A DNA stretch of 33,344 nt from JADJPL01 sp964607915. Lineage in GTDB: Bacteria; Bacteroidota; Bacteroidia; Chitinophagales; Saprospiraceae. Numbering within the stretch: position 1 is the stretch's first letter; every line of letters begins with the position of its first letter. A program made the position numbers and the translations under genes. This document shows, in pieces, positions 16,194 to 23,789 of this stretch. The stretch spans positions 1-33,344 of the forward strand of contig CAZSMU010000027.1 of NCBI GenBank assembly GCA_964607915.1, read 5' to 3'. The notes under the pieces were generated by a model. It was given only the letters and a program-made list of their open reading frames with translations. It did no database searches and was not told where the DNA came from.

Positions 16194-18035
16194 ATGAAAA
16201 GCCAGAAAAATCTTTTTTACATACCGGCATGGCTGCTGTTGTGCGCCGTAGCGGCACACTCCTGCGCCTCCGTATTGGAGCTGCCGTCTCAGGCGGCTGT
16301 ACAAGGGCCGAAGCGGCAAAAAGACACGGCTTCGGCAGATGGGCGCATCCTGCTCCGGAACTTTCCTGCCGACACGGTATTTTCGGCTTCCTTCTCTGTA
16401 TTGGCCAAAGCGGCATACCCGGCGCAAACGCGTATCCAAAACGAAGTTGTAAAACAATACCGTACCGGGGTTTTTTTCAAAGACCTGACGTTTAAGGAGG
16501 GTATAAACAGGGTGTCTGTTGCAGTGGGCTTCCCGGATGGCTCGGTATCGGAGTATTCCCGCGATATCTATTATCAGCCGCGCATGCTGGTTCGCCCGAT
16601 TTACCCGTTGTGGGTGGATACGGCTTCCATAAGCCTCAAGCAGGGCTGGCAGGGTATGCCCTCGGATCGGCTGGGCCTCTCCTTTCAGGGGAGTAAAGGG
16701 CAAAGTGCACACCTGGAAGTGCGGCCAGGGGGCTACAGGCAGCCGATGTCGCGCAAAGATTTTGCGGACTACAGCGTCTATCAGACGGAGCTGTCGGGGA
16801 TACGTTTGAAGAACAACATACCGCACAGGCTGTCTTTCGTGCTCAAGGGGGGAGATAAGACGCTTCGGCAGACGTTGCCATACCCCGTCCGTACCGCACT
16901 GCCCGATGAATATCCGGTTTTGCGGGTTCGGCAAGACAAGGCACCTGTATCCTGGAACCTCGGGCCCATCCGCCTGGGAGGGCCTTTAGTGGGGGAGTAT
17001 CCCCAGGGAGTACTTTTGCAATCTTGTGGTAAAATCGGGGATTACTATCGGGTGCGCCTCGATGGGCAGCGGGAAGGGGTAGTGGCCGCTTCGGCGGTGG
17101 ACGTCCTGCCGTTGGGAACCCCCAGGCCACAGTACTTCCTGCAGTCCGTCAGCGCATCGCCCGGGCAGGAAGCCGATATCCTGCGCATTCCTTATCCGGA
17201 ACCAGTGCCGTACTCCGTGGAGCTGGCCCCGGGAGGAGAAGGGCTCCGCATTTTTCTGTATGGCGTCCAAACCAGCAGTACCTGGATGACGCACCGCGCG
17301 GGGCTTCGAATGATAGATTTGGTGACCTGGGAACAGGTCTCGTCGGAAACGTATCAATTGAACGTAACTTGGACAACCATGGTAAACTGGGGCTATACCT
17401 TGCAAGTGGAGGGTAAGAGTCTGGTTTTGCGGGTTAAATACCCCCCGGCTTTGCCTGCAACCGATACCCTGCGGCCGTGGAAAGGGTTAAAAGTGTCCAT
17501 TGAAGCCGGCCATGGAGGCTGGAATACGGGCGCAGAGGGCTTGTCCGGGCTTTTGGAAAAAGAGGTCAACCTCGATGTGTCCTTGCGGCTGGAGGCCTTG
17601 TGTCGGGAGGCCGGCATGGAGGTGTTGCAGATCCGCCCTTCCGACACCTACATGACGTTGGAAGAAAAGCGAAGTGCCGCCGAGCGCTATCAGCCCCATC
17701 TACACCTCAGCATCCATTCGAATTCCAGCGGGGGCGGCTATCTTGGGGCGAATGGAGTGAGTACCTATTACCACAATGCCTTGTGGGAGCCCTTTGCCCG
17801 CAGCGTTTATACAGAGCTTCTCGCGCTTCCCTTAAAGGAATTCGGGATGGTCGGGTCTTTCAACTACCACGTCACGCGGATGAGCAGTCAGCCCAGCATA
17901 CTGGTGGAACTGGCTTTTCTTTCCCATGCAGAAGATGAAGAGAAACTGGCCTCGCCTGCGTTCCGCCAACAACTGGCGGAGCAGATTTTTGCGGGAATCA
18001 AGCGCTACCTATACCAGTCACTACCCCCCCGCTGA
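16194..18035 (+). CDS. N-acetylmuramoyl-L-alanine amidase lipoprotein (Amidase_3)
   Basis: The protein has 613 residues and cuts the bond between muramic acid and the stem peptide, as in cell separation or wall recycling. A lipoprotein signal ends AAHSC (Cys24), so the enzyme is likely tethered in the periplasm. Residues 50-420 are beta-rich and hold an SH3-like stretch (about 255-305, GPLVGEYPQGVLLQSCG to DYYRVRLDG). The catalytic domain runs from about 430 to 610. EAGHGG gives His440, LLEKEV gives Glu455, SIHSNSS gives His508 (zinc ligands), and ILVELAFLS gives the catalytic Glu572. The final 15 bases overlap the 3' end of pxpC on the other strand. The catalytic assignment is strong; the middle region is not assigned with certainty. 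Confidence 0.92.
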   Translation: MKSQKNLFYIPAWLLLCAVAAHSCASVLELPSQAAVQGPKRQKDTASADGRILLRNFPADTVFSASFSVLAKAAYPAQTRIQNEVVKQYRTGVFFKDLTFKEGINRVSVAVGFPDGSVSEYSRDIYYQPRMLVRPIYPLWVDTASISLKQGWQGMPSDRLGLSFQGSKGQSAHLEVRPGGYRQPMSRKDFADYSVYQTELSGIRLKNNIPHRLSFVLKGGDKTLRQTLPYPVRTALPDEYPVLRVRQDKAPVSWNLGPIRLGGPLVGEYPQGVLLQSCGKIGDYYRVRLDGQREGVVAASAVDVLPLGTPRPQYFLQSVSASPGQEADILRIPYPEPVPYSVELAPGGEGLRIFLYGVQTSSTWMTHRAGLRMIDLVTWEQVSSETYQLNVTWTTMVNWGYTLQVEGKSLVLRVKYPPALPATDTLRPWKGLKVSIEAGHGGWNTGAEGLSGLLEKEVNLDVSLRLEALCREAGMEVLQIRPSDTYMTLEEKRSAAERYQPHLHLSIHSNSSGGGYLGANGVSTYYHNALWEPFARSVYTELLALPLKEFGMVGSFNYHVTRMSSQPSILVELAFLSHAEDEEKLASPAFRQQLAEQIFAGIKRYLYQSLPPR

Positions 18036-18923
18036 TGCTTCGCTACCCCTTTTTTTCATCCCCCATTCAAATCTCAGCCAGTCACCGGGCCTGAGCTGCG
18101 CCAGGCGGTCTAAATCGGCTTGCAGTACGTTGGCAATCCTGGGATAGCCGCCGACGGTCTGCGCATCGGCCAACAGGAGGATGGGTATGCCGGATGGAGG
18201 CACCTGAATCGCACCCGGTACGATGCCGGAGGAGATGAGTTCCGGAAGGGGCTGGATATCGTCTAAGGGCTCCGTGAGGCGGTATCCCATGCGGTTGGAA
18301 TCGGCAGAAAGACGATGCCTGCGCCCAAAGAAAGACGCAATGGCAGGACCGGAAAACAGGCTGAACTCGGGCCCGGGCCATACCCGGATGAGGGGCTCGG
18401 AATAGGCGTGTGCCGCGCCAGGGTGCAGGATAATCTGCGGAGAGCGGGTTGGAAAAGGCCGGATATGGATTACCTGGCCTTTGCTGAGGATGCTCTCCGG
18501 GGTAGGGGAAGGAGTATATTGCAAGAAGGCACTGTGGCTCCCCAGCCACCGGGGAAGCGACCAGATGCCCCGGACGGCGAGATAGGCCCTGCAGCCCGAC
18601 CTGGGGTTGCCGAATTGGAGCGTGGCACCGTCAGGCACCTCAATGGTTTGGTGTGACGCGAGCGCAGCCCCATTCAGGGAGGGAGAAAGGTCGGCGCCAC
18701 AGAGCGCAATTTGACAACTGCCCTCAAAACGGATGAGCGGCCCTCCAAGGGTCAATTCCACGACGGGGGTATCCGGCGGGTTTTGAACCAACTGGTTGGC
18801 CATACGCGCTGCGCCCCGATCTAAAGGGCCGCCCAGAGGAACTCCATACTGCTGCAGGCCCGCGCGCCCGGAATCTTGCACCAGGGAGTGTAGGCCGGGC
18901 TTTTCTACGTGCAGTCGAATCAT
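18021..18923 (-). CDS. pxpC: 5-oxoprolinase subunit PxpC
   Basis: PxpC is the subunit formerly called allophanate hydrolase subunit 2 or biotin-dependent carboxyltransferase-like. With PxpA and PxpB it hydrolyses 5-oxoproline to glutamate at the cost of ATP. The 300-residue product shows the family signatures KPGLHSLVQDSGRAGLQQYG, GVPLGGPLDRGAARMAN, AYLAVRGIW, SDSNRMGYRL in the form ADSNRMGYRL, and VGGYPRIANVLQADL. The start at 18923 is used because its ATG overlaps the pxpB TGA in an ATGA, indicating translational coupling; a longer reading from 18947 is possible. The 3' end overlaps the amidase gene by 15 bases. It is the last gene of the operon. Confidence 0.94.
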   Translation of the reverse strand: MIRLHVEKPGLHSLVQDSGRAGLQQYGVPLGGPLDRGAARMANQLVQNPPDTPVVELTLGGPLIRFEGSCQIALCGADLSPSLNGAALASHQTIEVPDGATLQFGNPRSGCRAYLAVRGIWSLPRWLGSHSAFLQYTPSPTPESILSKGQVIHIRPFPTRSPQIILHPGAAHAYSEPLIRVWPGPEFSLFSGPAIASFFGRRHRLSADSNRMGYRLTEPLDDIQPLPELISSGIVPGAIQVPPSGIPILLLADAQTVGGYPRIANVLQADLDRLAQLRPGDWLRFEWGMKKRGSEASAGG

Positions 18924-19612
18924 AGCACGGCGACTTCCTCCGGCCACTCGGAGGCGGGGATGGCCTGGAATCGAACGGTGTCGCCCGGTTGGAACAAGAA
19001 AGGCTTATCGCGTCCGGGGTCAAATACGGACAAGGGGGTTCGCCCAATAATGCGCCAGCCCCCCGGTGCTTCGCTGGGATAGATGCCCGTCTGCTTGCCG
19101 GCTATGCCCACCGCGCCGACGGGTACTTTTTTTCGGGGCATAGCCTTGCGCGGGCAATAGAGCGCATCGGGTACGGAACCCATATAGGCAAAGCCGGGCA
19201 AAAAGCCCAGCATGAACACCCGGAAGGCCGTACGGGTGTGGATTTCCACGATTTCATGGGCGCGGAGCCCGGTTATGGCCACTACTTCAGGCATATCCAC
19301 CGCAAAGGGCAGGTCGTAGCATACAGGTATGGTATGGGTATTGGTGTGTACTTTAGGCTCGATGACCGGGCTCTTCTTGCGCAGTTGCGTACCAATGATT
19401 TCCCGCCATGTCTCAAAGGGGGCTATATCGGGATTGAAGGCCACCGTCAGCGTGCAATACGCAGGGATGAGGTACTGGAAGCCGGGCAGGTGGGACTGCT
19501 CGATGCGCTCGGCGAGCTGCATCACCTGGCGGTGGATTCCGATGTCTATTTCTTGTGTAAAGCGCACGAGCAGTGCGCCATCGCCGTACGGCAAGATTTC
19601 AGGCTCTGTCAT
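18920..19612 (-). CDS. pxpB: 5-oxoprolinase subunit PxpB
   Basis: PxpB (KipI-like, allophanate hydrolase subunit 1-like) is the partner of PxpC in the 5-oxoprolinase complex. The 230-residue product begins EILPYGDGALLVRF, typical of the family start. The C-terminal half holds GFLPGFAYMG, PRKKVPVGAVGIAG, KQTGIYPSEAPGGW and IIGRTP, the conserved cyclophilin-like region. It overlaps pxpA by 14 bases at its start and pxpC by 4 bases at its end. Its length is normal. The role is well supported by the complete three-gene set. Confidence 0.95.
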   Translation of the reverse strand: MTEPEILPYGDGALLVRFTQEIDIGIHRQVMQLAERIEQSHLPGFQYLIPAYCTLTVAFNPDIAPFETWREIIGTQLRKKSPVIEPKVHTNTHTIPVCYDLPFAVDMPEVVAITGLRAHEIVEIHTRTAFRVFMLGFLPGFAYMGSVPDALYCPRKAMPRKKVPVGAVGIAGKQTGIYPSEAPGGWRIIGRTPLSVFDPGRDKPFLFQPGDTVRFQAIPASEWPEEVAVL

Positions 19613-20384
19613 AGATAAAGGTGTTTTTAGGTTCTATTGGCTTTTTTTGGATTCCGGCACGGAGGAAGGCGGCATCTATGGCTTGCAGGACCTGCGGCGC
19701 AGCGGGGTGGTCGCCGTGTACGCAGATGCTCTGTACGCGAACGGCTACAAATGCACCGGTATCGCAAACGACCCCTTTTTCCAGTACGAGCCGGCAGGCT
19801 TGTACGGCGGCTTCCTCCGGGGTTGAGAGCAGGGCATCCGGCCGGGTACGCGGCAGGAGCCTGCCGGTTTCGGAATAGCGGCGGTCGGCAAAGCCTTCGG
19901 GGATGAAGGGCCGCTTTTCTTCGGAGGCCATTTGCTCGAGGAGGCTTCCGGCCAGGCCCATGAGCGCCAACTCCGGATCAATTTCCCACACGGCATCCAG
20001 TAAGGCGCGGGCTTCGGCGGGGTCGTCGGCAGCCCGGGTGTACAGCGCCCCGTGCGCTTTGACGTAGGCCAATGTCCCGCCCGCGCTTTCGGCCATGCCT
20101 TTTAAAGCGGCCACCTGATACTTTATGAGGGCCCTCAGTTCATCCTGGGGTATCTGCATGTAGCGCCGGCCAAACCCGCCCAGGTCCGGGTAGGAAGGAT
20201 GCGCCCCGATGCGGACGCCCTGCGACAGGGCCCGTTCTATCGTGCGCTCGATATGCAGCGGGTCTCCCCCGTGAAACCCGCAGGCAATGTTGCAGGAGCT
20301 GATATAGGGAAAAACCTGCCCGTCGGCACCTATTTGGAAGTGGCCGTAGCTTTCGCCCAAGTCGCAATTGATATCTATTTCCAT
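19599..20384 (-). CDS. pxpA: 5-oxoprolinase subunit PxpA (LamB/YcsF family)
   Basis: PxpA is the LamB/YcsF-type subunit of bacterial ATP-dependent 5-oxoprolinase, which removes the 5-oxoproline formed from glutamine or glutathione breakdown. The 261-residue product starts MEIDINCDLGESYG, the family hallmark, followed by SCNIACGFHGGDP, GAHPSYPDLGGFGRR, VKAHGALY, EGFADRRY and the C-terminal CVHGDHP. The ATG at 20384 is chosen because the longer frame runs back through repeat R6 and non-conserved sequence; 20393 is an alternative. It is the first gene of pxpABC. No transporter gene accompanies the set here, unlike many such operons. Confidence 0.95.
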   Translation of the reverse strand: MEIDINCDLGESYGHFQIGADGQVFPYISSCNIACGFHGGDPLHIERTIERALSQGVRIGAHPSYPDLGGFGRRYMQIPQDELRALIKYQVAALKGMAESAGGTLAYVKAHGALYTRAADDPAEARALLDAVWEIDPELALMGLAGSLLEQMASEEKRPFIPEGFADRRYSETGRLLPRTRPDALLSTPEEAAVQACRLVLEKGVVCDTGAFVAVRVQSICVHGDHPAAPQVLQAIDAAFLRAGIQKKPIEPKNTFIYDRA

Positions 20385-20415
20385 AGAAAGCATAGGTTCA
20401 GGTATCAAACTGGGT

Positions 20416-20449
20416 GCGGGGGGAGTATGATTCCCCCCGCAACAAGTCT
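20416..20449. repeat. Repeat copy R6 with a 9-bp GC hairpin, upstream of pxpA
   Basis: GCGGGGGGA (20416-20424) pairs perfectly with TCCCCCCGC (20432-20440) around a 7-base loop, then AACAAGTCT follows. Read on the minus strand it is AGACTTGTTGCGGGGGGAAT followed by CAT, close to R5. It lies about 32-65 bases before the pxpA start, so it would sit in the leader of the pxp transcript if the promoter is further out. Confidence 0.65.
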
Positions 20450-20498
20450 GTTCCATAAATATAAAAAAAATCGCAGTGCTGTGCTTCTTTTTTTTTGA

Positions 20499-20524
20499 TA
20501 GACTAGTGGTGAGAGGGGGCGTCA
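20499..20524 (+). repeat. Degenerate repeat copy R8 (left-end type)
   Basis: TAGACTAGTGGTGAGAGGGG then GCGTC resembles the left end of R2. It faces R6 across a 49-base A/T-rich gap, the same outward-facing arrangement as R1 and R2 around the nuclease gene. The rest of the 273-base divergent gap (20385-20657) shows no gene or clear promoter box. Confidence 0.45.
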
Positions 20525-20657
20525 AAAGTTGGTTGTGAGAAATGTCATTGTGATTTGCCTGAATTGAAATTACCTTGTAAGGAAAACACCCCAAAGACGG
20601 TACAAAGTAGGTTGGAAGTTGGTGTGCAAAACGTTCGTCATCTAAACTATAATCCGT

Positions 20658-22358
20658 ATGAAAATCCAGATGTCAACTCCCACGAGGCGCAAGGTTGCTT
20701 TTTTCCTGTGCGCCATTACGAGCCTTTACTTGACAGCGTGCTCTACTTACAAGGTATCCAGGCTTGCTCCTGTGGATATTCACCAATTTGAGAAAATACA
20801 GTCCCGGAAGGTGGTCTTTCTGCATCAGGGAGAGGATGTGTACAGGGTACTGGCTTTCTCTATATCCAACGATACGATTTTGCAGGTTACGCTAAGTCCG
20901 ATAGATCCCCTTGACACGGTATTGTTGAACGAGGTTGGGGAAAAGCCCTGGATTGACAAAGAATCCATAGTAGCCCACGCTCCTCATTACAAGGAAGACA
21001 AGACTTTTAAGCAATATAAACCCAGGCAGGAGGCTACCCTGACTCGGGAGGTGCATATCTACGTTTCGCCGGACGCATCAGGAGTTCAGGTGGGCAGGGT
21101 CAATCTATCGTTAGGTATGATATCGGAGATCAGGTCTATTGAAAAGGATCCCACCAGGTCTTTTATCAATAGTTATATTTTGTTCAACGGAATTTTGGGG
21201 GTTCTGACCATCGTCCTGCTATTGACCAAATCCTCCTGCCCGTATGTGTATGTGCACGATGGGGAGGGGTATGTGTTCCAGGGAGAGGTGTTCAGCGGAG
21301 CAGTCATGCAGAGTGCGGAACGGGATGATTATCTGCCTCTACCTTTGCTGAAGCTAAAAGATGGGGAAGTGCGCGTGCGTATCGCCAACGAACTCAAAGA
21401 GCGGCAATATGTGAACAGGGCAGAACTGATTGGGGTAGAGCATCCGTCGGGTACCCGGGTAATCCTCGATGCACAGGGGGCACCCATGCTCCTGTCGGCA
21501 CCCCGAACGCCCCTTTCGGCCCTGACCGCTGCCGGAGAAGTAGCCCTTCAAAAAGTAGCCCGGCAGGATTCCGTATTTTATGCGTTTGATGAAAAAGACC
21601 AGCCCCAAAACGGCCTTGTACTTCGCTTTGACAATCCGGGTGGAGCAAGACGTGCTATACTTACCCTGCGGGCAAAAAACTCCCTGTGGTTTGACCATTT
21701 GTACGGGAGTTTTGCGGAAAAAGTGGGAACGCGCTACCCGGCCTTTATGAAACACCTTGAAAAGCTGTCGCCGGAGGAGCGTACCCGGCAACAGCAGGAA
21801 CAGGACTTCCCGCTCTCGGTTTATCTGAAAAGTACCGATGGGGATTGGAAATTAGTCGGCAGGTTCCCCCTTGCGGGTCCGATGGGCTGGCGCGATATGG
21901 CGATCCCCCTGGATTTACAAGGTATAAAGGGAGCAATCGAGCTGCGCCTGGAAACGGGCTTCCTGTTCTGGGAAGTAGATTATGCTGCTCTTGACTTTCC
22001 GCAAAGCCAGCCGCTAAAAATGTTTGCCGTTCCTGCAACTTTTGCAAAAGACCAGGATGGACAGTCGTGGCTTCGGGCTTTGAGATCGGATGATAGAGCA
22101 TATATGGTACAAGCAGCACCGGGAATGTATGCGGATTTGGGATTCCGCTTGCCCGAACCTCCTTCCAACGCTACCGTATCCTGTTTCCTCCATGTGAAAG
22201 GCTACTATGAGCACATCCGCGATTTTAAAAAGGTGCCCGATAGGGAAGCGTTGGCCGTTTTCCGGCAACCGCATTATTTCGATCTCTTTTCCCGCTCTGA
22301 ATACGAGCGGTTGCAGGGGATTTCTTTTCAGCACAATTCTTTGAAAAATGATCAATAA
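20658..22358 (+). CDS. Uncharacterised lipoprotein with an internal membrane segment
   Basis: I do not recognise a named family in this 566-residue protein. A lipoprotein signal ends LTACS (Cys28). Residues 30-165 look beta-rich, with repeated VVFLHQGEDVYRV-like strands. One strongly hydrophobic stretch (about 171-191, NGILGVLTIVLLL) could span or dip into a membrane. Directly after it comes SCPYVYVHDGEGYVFQGEVF, then a beta-rich region with ERDDYLPLPLLKLKDG, which looks conserved in style. The C-terminal part has no visible catalytic motif. The last 11 bases overlap the radical SAM gene, so the two are almost surely translated together. The protein may be the substrate or surface partner of that enzyme, which is inference. 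Confidence 0.6.
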   Translation: MKIQMSTPTRRKVAFFLCAITSLYLTACSTYKVSRLAPVDIHQFEKIQSRKVVFLHQGEDVYRVLAFSISNDTILQVTLSPIDPLDTVLLNEVGEKPWIDKESIVAHAPHYKEDKTFKQYKPRQEATLTREVHIYVSPDASGVQVGRVNLSLGMISEIRSIEKDPTRSFINSYILFNGILGVLTIVLLLTKSSCPYVYVHDGEGYVFQGEVFSGAVMQSAERDDYLPLPLLKLKDGEVRVRIANELKERQYVNRAELIGVEHPSGTRVILDAQGAPMLLSAPRTPLSALTAAGEVALQKVARQDSVFYAFDEKDQPQNGLVLRFDNPGGARRAILTLRAKNSLWFDHLYGSFAEKVGTRYPAFMKHLEKLSPEERTRQQQEQDFPLSVYLKSTDGDWKLVGRFPLAGPMGWRDMAIPLDLQGIKGAIELRLETGFLFWEVDYAALDFPQSQPLKMFAVPATFAKDQDGQSWLRALRSDDRAYMVQAAPGMYADLGFRLPEPPSNATVSCFLHVKGYYEHIRDFKKVPDREALAVFRQPHYFDLFSRSEYERLQGISFQHNSLKNDQ

Positions 22359-23583
22359 TAGCGTGGAAAAATATTCGCCTGCTGTACAGGGGAACGCGGT
22401 GAAAGGCATTGGAAAATCGCAGCTCCTCCGCAGGCCTGGGGAGCGCCTTCTCTTCCGTCTCCATTTGTGGATAGGACTGTTTGTGCTCACATTAGCGCAT
22501 GCGCGCAACCCGTTGAGGGCGTTGCGCTGGCTCGGGCAGTTAAAACGGAAATACCAGGCTGTTTTTGGGGGCAGGATGGCCAAAAAAGTGGTACGGGTAG
22601 GAGGCCGGTATTTCTGGAATATAGGCGGACCGGGCTTTCCTTCCCCTTCCTTCAGGCGCAACTGGGAAAACGAGCTGAACCGGGAATTTCATTTTCGCCC
22701 CGGGACAAACGGCATTCGCGACCTGTTCTTCGCCATCACCTCGAAGTGCCCGTATCACTGTGCCCACTGCTTTGAATGGGAGCGGCTGAACCAGGCAGAG
22801 TCGTTGACGCAGGCAGACATAGAAGAAGTCGTACGTCGCTACCAGGAATTTGGGACCGGTCAAATTATTTTTAGCGGTGGTGAGCCCATGCTGCGCTGGA
22901 AAGACATTGTTGCTGTGCTGGAAAAGGCAGGTAAAGATTCGGATTTCAGAATTTTTACATCGGGCTTTTCTCTGACAGAGGAAAAAGCACATCGCCTAAA
23001 ACAGGCCGGCCTGACCGGGGTGACCGTCAGTCTTGACCACTGGCAAGAGGATTGGCACGATTCGTTCAGGGGATATGAAGGGGCGTATCAGCAAGCCGTA
23101 CAAGCGGTTCACCATGCACGGGGTGCCGGTTTGGTATGCGGCCTCTCCATCTGTGTGACCAGGGAAATGTGCGATTGGGACAATTTACAAGCCTATTGCG
23201 ACCTGGCTAAAAACCTCGGCGTTTGTTTTGTCCAGTTGCTGGAACCAGTCCCTGTCGGGCACTTTTCCGGAAAGGATGTGGTATTGTCTGTCGACCAGTT
23301 GAAACTACTGGAATCCTTCTACCTGCGGATGAATACCGACCCGGCCTTTCAAGAGTATCCTATAGTGGACTACCAAGGCTTCCATCAGCGAAGATCAGGC
23401 TGTATGGGGGCGGGGAACCGCTATATGTATATCAATCCGCAGGGGTATGTGCAGCGCTGCCCGTTTTGTTCGGAACCAATAGCCCATGCGTTGGCGTTTC
23501 CCGTCTCCGATATCGTCGGGCTCCTCCAGGGGGTTGGCTGTGCCTCTTCCCTGGCGGGGTTCGCAAGCGGGTCGGAACGGTAG
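22348..23583 (+). CDS. Radical SAM enzyme with twitch/SPASM-like C-terminus
   Basis: The 411-residue protein has the radical SAM cluster motif CPYHCAHC (Cys134, Cys138, Cys141), which cleaves S-adenosylmethionine to make a radical. The FSGGEPMLRW segment (GGEP) binds SAM. The C-terminal cysteines 352, 371, 374 and 398 include C-x13-G-x4-C, the start of a SPASM/twitch auxiliary cluster site. The N-terminal 115 residues are unusual, with a hydrophobic segment (about 42-52, LWIGLFVLTLA) and a basic stretch, so it may touch the membrane. The start codon overlaps the upstream lipoprotein gene by 11 bases. Homologues often modify peptides or proteins, but no precursor peptide gene was found nearby. 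Substrate unknown. Confidence 0.87.
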   Translation: MINNSVEKYSPAVQGNAVKGIGKSQLLRRPGERLLFRLHLWIGLFVLTLAHARNPLRALRWLGQLKRKYQAVFGGRMAKKVVRVGGRYFWNIGGPGFPSPSFRRNWENELNREFHFRPGTNGIRDLFFAITSKCPYHCAHCFEWERLNQAESLTQADIEEVVRRYQEFGTGQIIFSGGEPMLRWKDIVAVLEKAGKDSDFRIFTSGFSLTEEKAHRLKQAGLTGVTVSLDHWQEDWHDSFRGYEGAYQQAVQAVHHARGAGLVCGLSICVTREMCDWDNLQAYCDLAKNLGVCFVQLLEPVPVGHFSGKDVVLSVDQLKLLESFYLRMNTDPAFQEYPIVDYQGFHQRRSGCMGAGNRYMYINPQGYVQRCPFCSEPIAHALAFPVSDIVGLLQGVGCASSLAGFASGSER

Positions 23584-23594
23584 CCAGTCCTATT

Positions 23595-23623
23595 TGACTG
23601 GTTACGCCGGGGATCATCCAGGA
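23595..23623 (+). repeat. Degenerate repeat copy R7
   Basis: TGACTGGTTACGCCGGGG then ATCATCCAGGAGCC resembles R5 (AGACTTGTGGTAAGGGG then AATCATCCAGGGG), twelve bases after the radical SAM stop codon. It is the weakest copy. The remaining bases to 23789 hold no gene or terminator that I can support. Confidence 0.4.
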
Positions 23624-23789
23624 GCCATCCAGGCCCCAAAACCCCGCATTTTGCGTTTTATTGGACACTATTTGCGAAGTGCTTACACGTCCATGCCTGA
23701 ACTTTGACGGTGTAACCAACCCGGATAAAGCAGCTGCTCGCCGCCCTTTCCCGGGGTTTGGTATTGCTAACAAAACAAACTGCACAGGC

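Noticed and set aside
15600..16934. A 444-codon minus-strand frame
   Set aside because: It runs through guaD, repeat R5 and the amidase gene; no recognisable domain.
20385..20594. N-terminal extension of PxpA
   Set aside because: The extension translates the repeat R6 and poly-lysine-like low-complexity sequence; the family begins at MEIDINCDLGE.
23500..23583. Frameshift at the G-run near the end of the radical SAM gene
   Set aside because: The G-run at about 23529 is a likely error site, but the present frame gives a plausible end with Cys398 and no better alternative frame was seen.
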